From: CAYSSG01 sp964433635
GTDB taxonomy: Bacteria > Atribacterota > Phoenicimicrobiia > Phoenicimicrobiales > Stramentimicrobiaceae
Direction: 5' to 3'
DNA: 25,962 bases
Assembly (NCBI GenBank): GCA_964433635.1
Contig: CAYSSG010000029.1
Location: 1-25,962 of the forward strand
Part shown: in pieces, positions 8,028-15,509 of the stretch
Layout of the letters: the number at the start of each line of letters is the position of its first letter
Position numbering within the stretch: position 1 is the stretch's first letter
Program-made: the position numbers and the translations under genes
The notes under the pieces: model-generated
What the model was told of the DNA's origin: nothing
What the model saw: only the letters and a program-made list of their open reading frames with translations
Databases searched by the model: none

Positions 8028-8900
8028 ATGTCTGCTCTGTTCACAACTGAAACAGATGATCAATCAGAAAAAAAAATCAGAAGATCTACAATTAATGATT
8101 TACCGGTTTTTTTCTTTCCCGGTTTATTAGCCCATCCGGAATTACTTCATTTTATGACAACACGAGAGGGCGGATACAGCACAATGCCCTTTCATACCTT
8201 TAATTTAGCCTTGCATGTGGGAGATAAAAGAGAAGATGTACTTAAAAACAGATCCAAACTTGCCCGATCTTTACATATGCCACCCCGAAAACTGATCACC
8301 TCAAACCAGGTACATGGAACACAGATATCCGTAGCAGGTCAGGAGGAAAACAATAATTTTGATGCGAATCATTTCCGGTCTGCAGGAGAAAGTGATGCAC
8401 TCATCACTGATCAAAGGGATCTTTGCCTTCTCATTTTCATTGCCGATTGTGTGCCGCTATTTCTTTTTGATTACCGAAAGCAAGTGATTGCTGTCATTCA
8501 TGCGGGCTGGAAGGGAACAATCGATCTGATTACTCACAAAACGATTCAGCAGATGAAGGCTTGTTGGGGGTGTAAACCCCAGGATATCTTATGTGCTATT
8601 GGTCCCTCCATCGGTCCCTGTTGCTATCAGGTCGGACCTGAGGTGATCATCAGGGCAAAAGAAGCATTTCCCGAAGAGAAAGAACTTATTCATTCAATTT
8701 CTTCTGAGGGGAAAGGTTATTTCAATCTATGGCAGGCCAATAAAATACAATTACTTCATTGCCAGATACCTGATAAAAATATAGAAGTTGCCGAACTTTG
8801 TACCTGTTGTCATACTGACATCTTCTTTTCCAACAGAAGAGAAGGTGGGATTACCGGTCGTTTTGCTGCCGGAATCATGTTAAGAAAACAACAGACTTGA
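8028..8900 (+). CDS. pgeF: PgeF/YfiH-type laccase-domain protein
   Basis: Member of the YfiH/YlmD (Cu-oxidase_4, formerly DUF152) family. Proteins of this family have been described as peptidoglycan editing factors and as purine nucleoside phosphorylase/adenosine deaminase enzymes (FAMIN-like). Conserved motifs present are HAGWKGT, CAIGPSIGPCCYQVGPEV and the C-terminal CTCCHTDIFFSNRREGGITGRFAAGIML; the His and Cys residues in these are the metal ligands of the family. About 290 residues, full length. ATG 8028 is preferred over TTG 8022 because AAAGAGA lies 7 bases upstream. Its last codons abut the broken hisZ: the hisZ reading frame can be followed up to the bases overlapping the pgeF stop, so a deletion endpoint lies there. 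Confidence 0.9.
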   Translation: MSALFTTETDDQSEKKIRRSTINDLPVFFFPGLLAHPELLHFMTTREGGYSTMPFHTFNLALHVGDKREDVLKNRSKLARSLHMPPRKLITSNQVHGTQISVAGQEENNNFDANHFRSAGESDALITDQRDLCLLIFIADCVPLFLFDYRKQVIAVIHAGWKGTIDLITHKTIQQMKACWGCKPQDILCAIGPSIGPCCYQVGPEVIIRAKEAFPEEKELIHSISSEGKGYFNLWQANKIQLLHCQIPDKNIEVAELCTCCHTDIFFSNRREGGITGRFAAGIMLRKQQT

Positions 8901-9326
8901 TAGACCGATCAATCCAGGACGGCAATATGCGGGGCGGTCGTTATGACCATTTATGTCAGAAGTTTGGTAAAAATATTCCTTCTACCGGTGTGGCAATCGG
9001 TATCGAAAAATTGCTTAAGGCTTTAAACCTGGAGAATCTGGCAGGTAAGGAAGAATGAGATGGCCATAAATATCTCATCAGATATCCTAAAAGTTTACTT
9101 CAAACAGCTTTCAGGCTGGCAGAAAGATTGAGAAAAGAAGATAATATCGTTGAAATGGAATTGGAACAATTAAAGGAAAAGTCCATCTCCAGTATTCTCT
9201 GGATAAAAAATACGTTATACTATCGATATACAGTCAGAGAATCTGAATCAGGTTGCCCGTTGCGATCTTCAGTCCAATCTGTTAGAAAAGGTATTCTACG
9301 AATGAAAAAAAGAAGTTACAAATGCT
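8897..9326 (+). pseudogene. hisZ: hisZ remnant (ATP-PRTase regulatory subunit), 3' part only
   Basis: One frame encodes GGRYDHLCQKFGKNIPSTGV and AIGIEKLLKALN, the motif 2/3 region of HisZ, a histidyl-tRNA-synthetase-like regulatory subunit of ATP phosphoribosyltransferase. It then hits an in-frame TGA at 9056-9058 and continues in the same frame with YLISYPKSLLQTAFRLAERL, which resembles the HisZ C-terminal domain. About the first 270 of roughly 390 residues of the family are missing; the surviving part begins exactly at the end of pgeF. So there are at least two lesions, a 5' deletion and a nonsense codon. The frame stays open to 9451, overlapping the hisG start, and the original stop is unclear. 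HisRS itself is less likely because hisG follows directly. Confidence 0.82.
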
Positions 9327-9700
9327 ATGATGACGATTGCCTTGCCCAGTGGCCGATTATTTCAACCCATTCTGAATATACTGCAAAGATCGGGTTATTT
9401 CGGTCTGGTCCACTACCAGGAGGAAAAGGATCGGCATCTGGTTTTTTATAACCGGGAGGGGTCTATCCGTTTTATTATTACAAAACCAAAAGATACATCC
9501 ACCTATGTAGAGTGTGGTGTAGCAGATATGGGGATAGCCGGGAAAGATATTCTATTAGAGAAAAAAAAGACGTCTATGAACGATTGGTTCTTGGTCTGGG
9601 AAGTTGCCGTATTGTATTGGCTGCTTCTCGCTCCAAAGAAGAGGTACTGATGGATATCAAACAGGATGCGCTATCCTTAATTTCAGGAGAAAATCTTTGA
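9327..9700 (+). pseudogene. hisG: hisG remnant (ATP phosphoribosyltransferase), frameshifted and truncated
   Basis: From ATG 9327 the frame gives MMTIALPSGRLFQPILN..., RFIITKPKDTSTYVECGVAD and MGIAGKDILLE, the N-terminal half of short-form HisG, the first enzyme of histidine synthesis. After a run of eight A (9561-9568) the homology moves to another frame: DVYERLVLGLGSCRIVLAAS. One more A would restore the reading frame, so this is a homopolymer indel. After about 124 codons the gene ends at TGA 9698-9700, where short HisG proteins reach about 205-215 residues; the half carrying the PRPP-binding region is gone. A slippage-tolerant or sequencing-error explanation for the A run is possible, but it would not cure the missing C-terminal half. 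Confidence 0.85.
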
Positions 9701-10701
9701 CTGAAGAATATTTACAGAAAAATGAAATGATGATCAGGGAAGATGCCTATCCGTTATTTGCAGAGATCGATACCATTATTTTTGATATTGACGGTGTGCT
9801 GGTGGATGTCAATGCTTCCTATGTTCAGACGATCATCGATGCGGTGCAATATTATTTTCTCCATGTGATTCATCTGTCCGGAGAAGCTGTTTTGATGAAC
9901 AAAAAATCCATTGATACCTTTAAAATGATGGGTGGATTCAATAATGACTGGGAACTGGCTGCTGCAGCCGTGTTATTTTATATCTGGAAAATGAAGGAAT
10001 TCAAGATCAATTCACTGGAAGGATTGAAGCATGATCCCCCTTTGATTGCTGATTTCAGTCATAAAATACTGTCGGGTGGCGGGGGGTTATTAAAATTAAT
10101 AGTCTGGGTAAAGGAAAATTCTGCCCGTCAGGAAGAGATTTTTAATTTATGGAATAGAGAACAGGTTTTTCAAATAGCAAAGGAGTTCTATGCAGGTAAA
10201 GCGTATTGTTTCAGAATCTATCATTTTCATCCCTGTGTTGTTGGCCAGGTAGAAGGATATATGGAGAAGGAAACCATTCTGATACAAGCTGAAAGTACAG
10301 CAAGAGTCAGGAAGTATCATTTAGGTATCCTGACCGGCAGAGATCGATCAGAGACGGAATTTATCCTGGACCAGATGTGCTGGAATAAATGGCTTAATCC
10401 GGAAGCCATCGTAACCTCGGAGAGCTATCCGGGTAAACCTTCACCGGAGGGCATCATGTTTTTAAGGCAACATTTCGGATCCAGAATGATTTTTTATATC
10501 GGTGATACGATGGATGATCTTCTGACCGTGGAAAATCTCAATCGGCATTATGGGAAACCGGTTTGTCTCTCCGGGCTGGTGCTGGGAAGTGATTTCCAAA
10601 AAGAAGGTGGTAAGAAAGAACATTATCAGAAACACAATGTTGATCTGTTAGCCGAAGATGTAAACCGGGCAATTAAAGTGCTTGACATGGATTTTAAATA
10701 G
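9697..10701 (+). CDS. HAD-superfamily phosphatase in the his cluster
   Basis: A cytoplasmic haloacid-dehalogenase-type hydrolase of about 334 residues. HAD motif I is FDIDGVLVDVNASY (catalytic aspartates about 30 and 32), motif II is GILTGRD, the motif III lysine is in GKPSPEG, and motif IV is YIGDTMDDLL. The cap region carries GGFNNDWELAAAA, characteristic of the subfamily IA group TIGR01548. The start is TTG 9697: AGGAG lies 7 bases upstream, and it overlaps the stop of the hisG remnant. Sequence upstream of that in the same frame is only out-of-frame hisG. It sits directly before hisB, so histidinol-phosphate phosphatase is a reasonable guess but is not shown by the motifs. It appears intact although the flanking his genes are broken. 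Confidence 0.85.
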   Translation: MTEEYLQKNEMMIREDAYPLFAEIDTIIFDIDGVLVDVNASYVQTIIDAVQYYFLHVIHLSGEAVLMNKKSIDTFKMMGGFNNDWELAAAAVLFYIWKMKEFKINSLEGLKHDPPLIADFSHKILSGGGGLLKLIVWVKENSARQEEIFNLWNREQVFQIAKEFYAGKAYCFRIYHFHPCVVGQVEGYMEKETILIQAESTARVRKYHLGILTGRDRSETEFILDQMCWNKWLNPEAIVTSESYPGKPSPEGIMFLRQHFGSRMIFYIGDTMDDLLTVENLNRHYGKPVCLSGLVLGSDFQKEGGKKEHYQKHNVDLLAEDVNRAIKVLDMDFK

Positions 10702-10724
10702 CTGTAAGAAGGGAAGAATTGGTT

Positions 10725-11327
10725 ATGAAAAAGAGAATTGGCTCAGTTCACCGAAAAACAGGTGAAACGGATATTCGGGTAGAAATCAATCTTGACGGAG
10801 AAGGAAAAAGCAGTCTTCATACCGAATTACCTTTTTTAAATCATATGCTCGATCTGTTCTGCAGACATGGATTTTTTGACTTGAAGCTGGAGTTGAAAGG
10901 GGATATTGAAGTAGATGCCCACCATTCCCTGGAAGATCTGGGTATCTGTCTGGGGAGAGCTATCAAAGAAGCCCTGGGTGATAAATCAGGAATCAGGCGT
11001 TATGGATTTTATCTCTTACCCATGGATGAAGCACTGGTTCGTATGGCCATTGATTTAAGTGGCAGAGGGAGAATATTCTTCTTTCAATTACCGGTGCAAC
11101 AGATAGGCAGAATTGGTCAGATTGAAGGGGAAGCCTGGTGGGAATTTTTTACTGCCCTGGCAGTTGAAGGGGGATTTACCCTACATATAGACCTGTTAAA
11201 GGGAGAGAATAGGCATCATATGATCGAGGGTGTTTTTAAAGCCTTTTCCCGGGCATTAGATCAGGCTATTCAGATAGAAAGAAGACTGAAGGGCAATATT
11301 CCTTCCAGCAAGGGTTTTCTAGCTTGA
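10725..11327 (+). CDS. hisB: Imidazoleglycerol-phosphate dehydratase
   Basis: Dehydrates imidazole glycerol phosphate to imidazole acetol phosphate in histidine synthesis, using a Mn site. The two family repeats are complete: VDAHHSLEDLGICLG with the HHxxED metal ligands (about residues 66-71), and NRHHMIEGVFKAFSRAL near the C terminus. LNHMLDLFCRHG and LPMDEALVRMAIDLSGR are also conserved. About 200 residues, the normal monofunctional length. ATG 10725 or TTG 10719 may be the start (GAAGGG upstream). It looks fully functional, yet the enzymes before and after it in the pathway are absent or broken here. Either complete copies lie elsewhere in the genome or this gene has not yet decayed. Confidence 0.93.
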   Translation: MKKRIGSVHRKTGETDIRVEINLDGEGKSSLHTELPFLNHMLDLFCRHGFFDLKLELKGDIEVDAHHSLEDLGICLGRAIKEALGDKSGIRRYGFYLLPMDEALVRMAIDLSGRGRIFFFQLPVQQIGRIGQIEGEAWWEFFTALAVEGGFTLHIDLLKGENRHHMIEGVFKAFSRALDQAIQIERRLKGNIPSSKGFLA

Positions 11328-11340
11328 TAGAGGAGAGATA

Positions 11341-11427
11341 ATGATTATCATCATTGATTACCGGATGGGAAATATAAGGAATGTGCACTATGCCTTCTTC
11401 TTTTCATATGAAATGAAGACCTTGTAG
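11341..11427 (+). pseudogene. hisH: hisH 5' remnant (glutamine amidotransferase subunit)
   Basis: Thirteen bases after the hisB stop, with GAGGAGA upstream, an ATG opens MIIIIDYRMGNIRNV, which matches the start of HisH (consensus like MIAIIDYGMGNLRSV). After about 17 codons the similarity ends and the frame stops at 11425-11427. HisH normally has about 200 residues including the catalytic Cys-His-Glu triad, all missing. hisA, hisF and hisI, which usually follow, are absent. This marks the 3' deletion point of the old his operon. Confidence 0.75.
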
Positions 11428-11625
11428 ATTTTGCAATCTAAAAAACCAAAAATCATACAAAAAGTTGACATTGATGATACAATGCGCTTCATTGACTTTG
11501 AAAAAAAGATGGGCTAATATTTAGATAGCAAACCGAAAAGTCTTAGAAAAAATACATTTTCTAATTCAGAAAAGTATATTTCCCTTTCATTTCCTGAATG
11601 AGGGTATACGGATAAGAAGGTTTGA
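11428..11625 (+). promoter_or_regulatory. Regulatory gap with promoter for the URO-D gene
   Basis: This stretch of about 200 bases holds no gene. TTGACT (11492-11497) and TAATAT (11515-11520) are spaced by exactly 17 bases, a good sigma-70-type promoter about 105 bases before the URO-D start. Just upstream, an inverted pair CATTG (11469-11473) and CAATG (11480-11484) overlaps a TTGACA at 11465-11470 and could be a regulator site. A small 6-bp hairpin (TAGATT with AATCTA, 11425-11440) sits at the end of the hisH remnant without a T run. Confidence 0.6.
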
Positions 11626-12657
11626 ATGACGGGAAATCAATTGGAATTATTGTATGATATTATTGATGGAAAGCACAACCTTCTAAAGGTTGGCTTTATC
11701 ATAGATAGTCCATGGCTGCCCGGATGGTATGGTATTCCCATCATCGATTATTTCACCAATGATGAATTATGGTTTAAAGCAAATAAAAAGGCTTTAGATA
11801 CTTTTCCCGATATCATATTCTTTCCGGGTTTTTGGTCTGAATATGGTATGTGTACAGAGCCCTCAGTTTTTGGGGCAAAATGTATTTTTCCGCATAATGA
11901 GTTCCCCAATGTTGATGAACTCATATTCCAGGATAATCGTTTTAAAAAACTGGTCAAGCCCAATCATGAGACCGATGGATTACTCCCTTTTGTAATCAAT
12001 CGATTGAGACTGATGCAGGACAGGGTACAGAAAGCCGGGCATATCTATCCTTTTGCCATTTCCCGCGGACCTTTGAATATCGCCAGTTTCCTGCTGGGTA
12101 CCACCGAATTTCTAATGCTTCTTAAACTGGAACCGGAAAATACCCATCATATCTTACAGATCATCACGGAATTCATATGTGATTGGCTGGGATACCAGCT
12201 TAAGAACTTTCCCACTATGGATGGTATCATGATCCTGGATGATATCGTTGGATTTATAGGGAAGGAAGATTTTAAAGAGTTTGCCTATCCTTATCTGAAA
12301 AAGATTTTCAGCTATTTTACCGTAAAGGTAAAGTTTTTCCACAATGATGCTCCTTCCATTATTTCCGCTCCTTTCCTCAAAGGGATCGGGATAAACATGT
12401 TCAATTTCGGTATAGACACCGACATCAATGAAATGCGTCATCTCTGTGGACCTGATATCGTCTTAGTTGGCAATATACCGCCCCGGGATGTTCTGGCGAA
12501 TGGGACTCCGGACGAGGTGCGAGCTTCAGTGCGGTCACAATTGAACGCGATGAAAGAAACATCGCGCTTTATCATGTCCTGCGGCGGAGGAATGCCGCCA
12601 GGTGTTTCCACGGATAACCTGAACGCATTTATCGATGAAGTAAGAACATTTTCATGA
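11626..12657 (+). CDS. URO-D family (MtaA/MtbA-like) methyltransferase
   Basis: A 343-residue protein with the uroporphyrinogen-decarboxylase fold used by cobamide-dependent methyltransferases (MtaA, MtbA, CmuA and relatives). Recognisable parts are YPFAISRGPLNIASFLLG, GIMILDDIVGFIGKEDFKEF, MFNFGIDTDINEMRHLCG, and the C-terminal VLVGNIPPRDVLANGTPDEV followed by IMSCGGGMPPGVSTDN. The zinc motif of the methyltransferase group is H-x-C-xn-C. Here it reads H239-x-D241, with the far cysteine kept at C319, so the first cysteine is replaced by aspartate. It lies upstream of a PocR regulator and a corrinoid protein, so it probably moves methyl groups to or from that corrinoid. Its substrate is unknown, and genuine haem-pathway HemE is unlikely given the context and divergence. 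Confidence 0.82.
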   Translation: MTGNQLELLYDIIDGKHNLLKVGFIIDSPWLPGWYGIPIIDYFTNDELWFKANKKALDTFPDIIFFPGFWSEYGMCTEPSVFGAKCIFPHNEFPNVDELIFQDNRFKKLVKPNHETDGLLPFVINRLRLMQDRVQKAGHIYPFAISRGPLNIASFLLGTTEFLMLLKLEPENTHHILQIITEFICDWLGYQLKNFPTMDGIMILDDIVGFIGKEDFKEFAYPYLKKIFSYFTVKVKFFHNDAPSIISAPFLKGIGINMFNFGIDTDINEMRHLCGPDIVLVGNIPPRDVLANGTPDEVRASVRSQLNAMKETSRFIMSCGGGMPPGVSTDNLNAFIDEVRTFS

Positions 12658-12679
12658 TTTTTTATGATTAGGGAAGTAA

Positions 12680-13222
12680 ATGATTAATTATAAATTAGAC
12701 AAGATAATCCGATTGGTAGAGAAAGCAAATATTTTTTCCATTTCAGTCAACAGGACAGTTCAATTGATTAACCCGGAGTTGAATCTGCATTCAAACTGCT
12801 CGGTAGTCATGATCTCTCCGGATATGTATCAGGAATTATTGTTAGACTACGATATGGAATTATCCCAAACCTTGCAGCCCTATGGTATCCATCACTGCGG
12901 AAATAATATGCACATTCATGCAGATGGCTATGCAAAGGTTAGGGGAGCCTCTTTTTTTGATGTAGGCTGGGGTTCGGATATTCCTCTCTGCCGTCAGAAG
13001 CTACCAGAAGCCTTTTTAAACCTGCGTTATAATCCAGTAAAGATGAGACAGGCACAGCCAGATGAGGTCAGCACCGATATCCGAAAAATGCTGGAACAAT
13101 CTGCAGATCCGGAAAGAACAGGCGTCTGCTGCATCAATATGGGCTGGGATGTGCCCGATAAAAATATCCAGGCAATTGTTGACACTGTAGATGCATACCG
13201 GAAACAATTCACTAAGTATTGA
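12680..13222 (+). pseudogene. Half-length URO-D family methyltransferase, probably truncated
   Basis: 180 residues that correspond to only the C-terminal half of a URO-D-fold methyltransferase: NCSVVMISPDMYQELLLDYD, then YGIHHCGNNMH, ASFFDVGWGSDI and TGVCCINMGWDVPDKN. The N-terminal half of the barrel (about 150-200 residues) is missing, replaced by about 38 residues of unclear origin. All metal ligands of the family remain: H71-x-C73 and C151, with 77 residues between the cysteines, the same spacing as in the neighbour upstream. The frame is intact from ATG 12680, with AGGGAAG upstream. It may be a deletion-derived pseudogene, or a real short protein that acts with the full-length neighbour. 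I call it a probable pseudogene with moderate confidence. Confidence 0.55.
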
Positions 13223-13334
13223 TCAAGTCTTCATCTTGTTTTTAAAATGATCTGATATGATCCCAAAAACTTTATTTTGTTTAACTGAATGTACGCTATA
13301 AAAAGAATAGACAATATGGAAGAAAGAAAATTCA

Positions 13335-14678
13335 ATGCACAATTTTTATCATGCAGACGAAATCCTAGGCAGAAAAGATATGTTCCAGCTGAAAGATATT
13401 ATAAGATGGCTTTTAAGTTCCTACTATCAAGCTACCGGACTTGGAGTGATCTTTGTAGATAGAAAAGGCAACATACTTTCGCCTTTAACTTCTCACAGGA
13501 CTTTCTGTCATTTTTGTAAAATAATCCAGGATCGTTCAAAAGGAAATAATAAGTGTCTGAAGACTTTCCATGATAGTGCCTTAAAGAGTATAGAATATGG
13601 GTTTCCCTATATCTATCAATGCCACGCTGGTCTGATTGAATGGTCTGCACCTTTTTCTTTTGAAGGAGAATTGCTGGGTTGCTTCATTTCAGGTGGCGTT
13701 CTGATGAGAAAACCTGATTCCTCTTTTTTAAAAGAGATTCAAAAGGTAGATAAAGCTTTTCAGATAGAGGATTCTCATTTAGAGGAGGTTCTTAGGAAGG
13801 TCAAAGTAGTGTCAGAAAAAAAGGTAAAAGCAGCCGCAGATATTCTTCATATCATGGCGAACTATTTAGCAGAAATGGAGTTAATAGATATTAAATTGCG
13901 TCAGGAGAAATACATTCAACAGGCAAAAATTTCTGAGGAAATCCATAGTATCAAAAGAAAAGAATTAGAGTTGCTTGAAAAAGAAGAAAAAAATGAAAAT
14001 TCATTTATTTCTATCTGTTCACTCTATCCCTTAGAGACAGAAAGAGAATTACTAAGAAGAGTGAGATTAGGAGATCAAGAAGGAGCAAAAGAAGTATTAA
14101 ATGAGATTTTAGGAAAAATATTATTTAAAAATGCCGGTCAATTAGAATTAATTCGAGCTCGAATCCTGGAGCTGGCGGTCGTTCTTTCCCGGGCTGCAGT
14201 AGAGGCTAAGGCAGAATTGGAGATGATTCTGGGATTAAATCTTGAATATATTCAGGAAGTGGGTAAGCTTAAAACGATTGAAGAACTGTGTGTCTGGATC
14301 GTAAAGGTTTTAGACAGATTTACTGAATCAGTTTATGAGAACAGAAATATTAAAAATATAGATCTTATCAGAAAGACCAGGGAGTTTATTCTGGCAAATT
14401 ATAAGAAGAAGATAAAATTAAAAGATATAAGTCAGGCAATTTATCGAAGTCCATACTACTTGAGTCATATTTTTAAACAGGAAACAGGGTCTACGATATT
14501 GGAATATATTACTAAAGTCCGCATTGAAGAAACTAAAAGATTATTAGAAAAAACGGACTGGAATGCCACGCGAATCTCTTTTGAAGCAGGTTATGCTGAT
14601 CAGAGTTATTTCTGTAAAGTTTTTAAGAAATCAGAAGGGATATCAGTTTCTGAATATAGAAAAAGAATGAAAAGGTAA
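13335..14678 (+). CDS. PocR-domain AraC-family transcriptional regulator
   Basis: A 447-residue cytoplasmic regulator. Residues about 15-180 form a PocR sensory domain with the characteristic cysteines (CHFCKIIQDRSKGNNKC) and YQCHAGLIEWSAPF. A central, partly coiled region (about 190-330) follows, and the last 100 residues are an AraC helix-turn-helix pair: LKDISQAIYRSPYYLSHIFK and NATRISFEAGYADQSYFCKV. PocR domains are found with regulators of propanediol/cobalamin genes and of corrinoid methyltransferase clusters. It stands between the URO-D genes and the corrinoid gene on the same strand, so it most likely activates this methyl-transfer block when substrate is present. A TATAAA at about 13300 may be its -10; no convincing -35 was seen. 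Confidence 0.88.
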   Translation: MHNFYHADEILGRKDMFQLKDIIRWLLSSYYQATGLGVIFVDRKGNILSPLTSHRTFCHFCKIIQDRSKGNNKCLKTFHDSALKSIEYGFPYIYQCHAGLIEWSAPFSFEGELLGCFISGGVLMRKPDSSFLKEIQKVDKAFQIEDSHLEEVLRKVKVVSEKKVKAAADILHIMANYLAEMELIDIKLRQEKYIQQAKISEEIHSIKRKELELLEKEEKNENSFISICSLYPLETERELLRRVRLGDQEGAKEVLNEILGKILFKNAGQLELIRARILELAVVLSRAAVEAKAELEMILGLNLEYIQEVGKLKTIEELCVWIVKVLDRFTESVYENRNIKNIDLIRKTREFILANYKKKIKLKDISQAIYRSPYYLSHIFKQETGSTILEYITKVRIEETKRLLEKTDWNATRISFEAGYADQSYFCKVFKKSEGISVSEYRKRMKR

Positions 14679-14854
14679 TTTTGTTCCTCCATTAACCTCT
14701 TAGTATTCCCAATCAGGCTAAAAAAGAATGAATAATATGTGTAACAACCTTGAAAAAAGCAAGATATTACCTAATAATATGATTATATTTATAGCAGGAA
14801 TATTTTTTATTTCTTAAAATAATTTAAAATTTAACGAATTTTAGAGGTAACGCT
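14679..14854 (+). promoter_or_regulatory. Leader of the corrinoid operon with candidate promoter
   Basis: This 176-base gap carries TTGAAA (14750-14755) followed 16 bases later by TAATAA (14772-14777), a plausible promoter for the corrinoid-MetF-Etf-methyltransferase genes. A ribosome site AGAGGT precedes the ATG at 14855. No cobalamin or S-adenosylmethionine riboswitch signature was recognised, and no terminator is obvious after the regulator gene. Confidence 0.45.
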
Positions 14855-15487
14855 ATGGTTAATTTAGAAAATGTATCTGAGGCATTACAAAAGGGAGACG
14901 CAGAAAAGGTAAGAGAGCTTGTGGTACAAGCGTTAGAGGAGAAAATAACACCTAAAGAGATACTGGAAGAGGGTTTAATTAAAGGTATGAATATCATCGG
15001 CGTTAAATTTAAGAACAATGAGGTTTATGTACCGGAAGTGTTAATTGCTGCTCGTGCCATGCATGCCGGAATGGATGTCTTAAAGCCAAAATTGGTTGAA
15101 ACGGGAGTCAAGAATATTGGTAAAGTGGCCATAGGAACGGTTAAAGGGGATTTACATGATATTGGCAAAAACCTGGTAAAAATGATGCTGGAGGGAGCGG
15201 GTTTTGAAGTTGTAGATTTAGGAACAGATGTGTCTGTGGAAAAATTCGTGGAAGCTGTAAAAGAGCATCAACCCAATATTATCGGGATGTCTGCACTTTT
15301 AACGACTACCATGGTGAATATGCCTGAAGTCATCAAAGCCCTTGAGAGTGCGGGATTAAGAGATAAAGTGAAGATCATGATAGGAGGGGCTCCTGTAACA
15401 CAGAATTATGCTGAACAGATAGGAGCAGACAGTTATTCACCTGATGCGGCAACCGCGGTAGAGGATGCCAGGACTTTTATCGTCTGA
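14855..15487 (+). CDS. Corrinoid (B12-binding) methyl-carrier protein
   Basis: A 210-residue two-domain corrinoid protein of the MtaC/MtbC/DhMTB family. Residues 1-85 form the helical cap typical of methionine-synthase B12 modules (ALQKGDAEKVRELVVQALEE, ILEEGLIKGMNIIGVKF, YVPEVLIAARAMHAGM). Residues 90-210 form the Rossmann B12-binding domain with GTVKGDLHDIGKNLV, in which H101 is the lower axial cobalt ligand. It carries a methyl group between a substrate methyltransferase and an acceptor protein. It is first in a tight run with MetF, EtfB, EtfA and the methyltetrahydrofolate methyltransferase. It is equivalent to module 3 of MetH but encoded alone. Full length and apparently intact. Confidence 0.93.
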   Translation: MVNLENVSEALQKGDAEKVRELVVQALEEKITPKEILEEGLIKGMNIIGVKFKNNEVYVPEVLIAARAMHAGMDVLKPKLVETGVKNIGKVAIGTVKGDLHDIGKNLVKMMLEGAGFEVVDLGTDVSVEKFVEAVKEHQPNIIGMSALLTTTMVNMPEVIKALESAGLRDKVKIMIGGAPVTQNYAEQIGADSYSPDAATAVEDARTFIV

Positions 15488-15509
15488 AGATGAAATATAG
15501 AGGAATATC

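Noticed and set aside
8897..9326. Histidyl-tRNA synthetase fragment
   Set aside because: GGRYD-type motifs are shared with HisRS, but hisG follows directly and the C-terminal part fits HisZ in this order.
9128..9451. Independent small protein starting at TTG 9128
   Set aside because: It is the downstream continuation of the hisZ reading frame after the TGA, and its end overlaps hisG.
9604..9696. Upstream extension of the HAD protein
   Set aside because: The extra 31 codons are hisG DNA read in the wrong frame; TTG 9697 has a good ribosome site.
11425..11440. Terminator after the hisH remnant
   Set aside because: The six-base-pair hairpin is followed by A residues, not T, on the plus strand.
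11626..12657. HemE, the haem-pathway uroporphyrinogen decarboxylase
   Set aside because: Only fold-level similarity; the context of corrinoid protein, methyltransferase and PocR regulator indicates a methyltransferase relative.
14679..14854. Cobalamin or SAM riboswitch before the corrinoid gene
   Set aside because: No B12-box-like or S-box-like conserved core could be seen; the gap is mostly AT-rich sequence.
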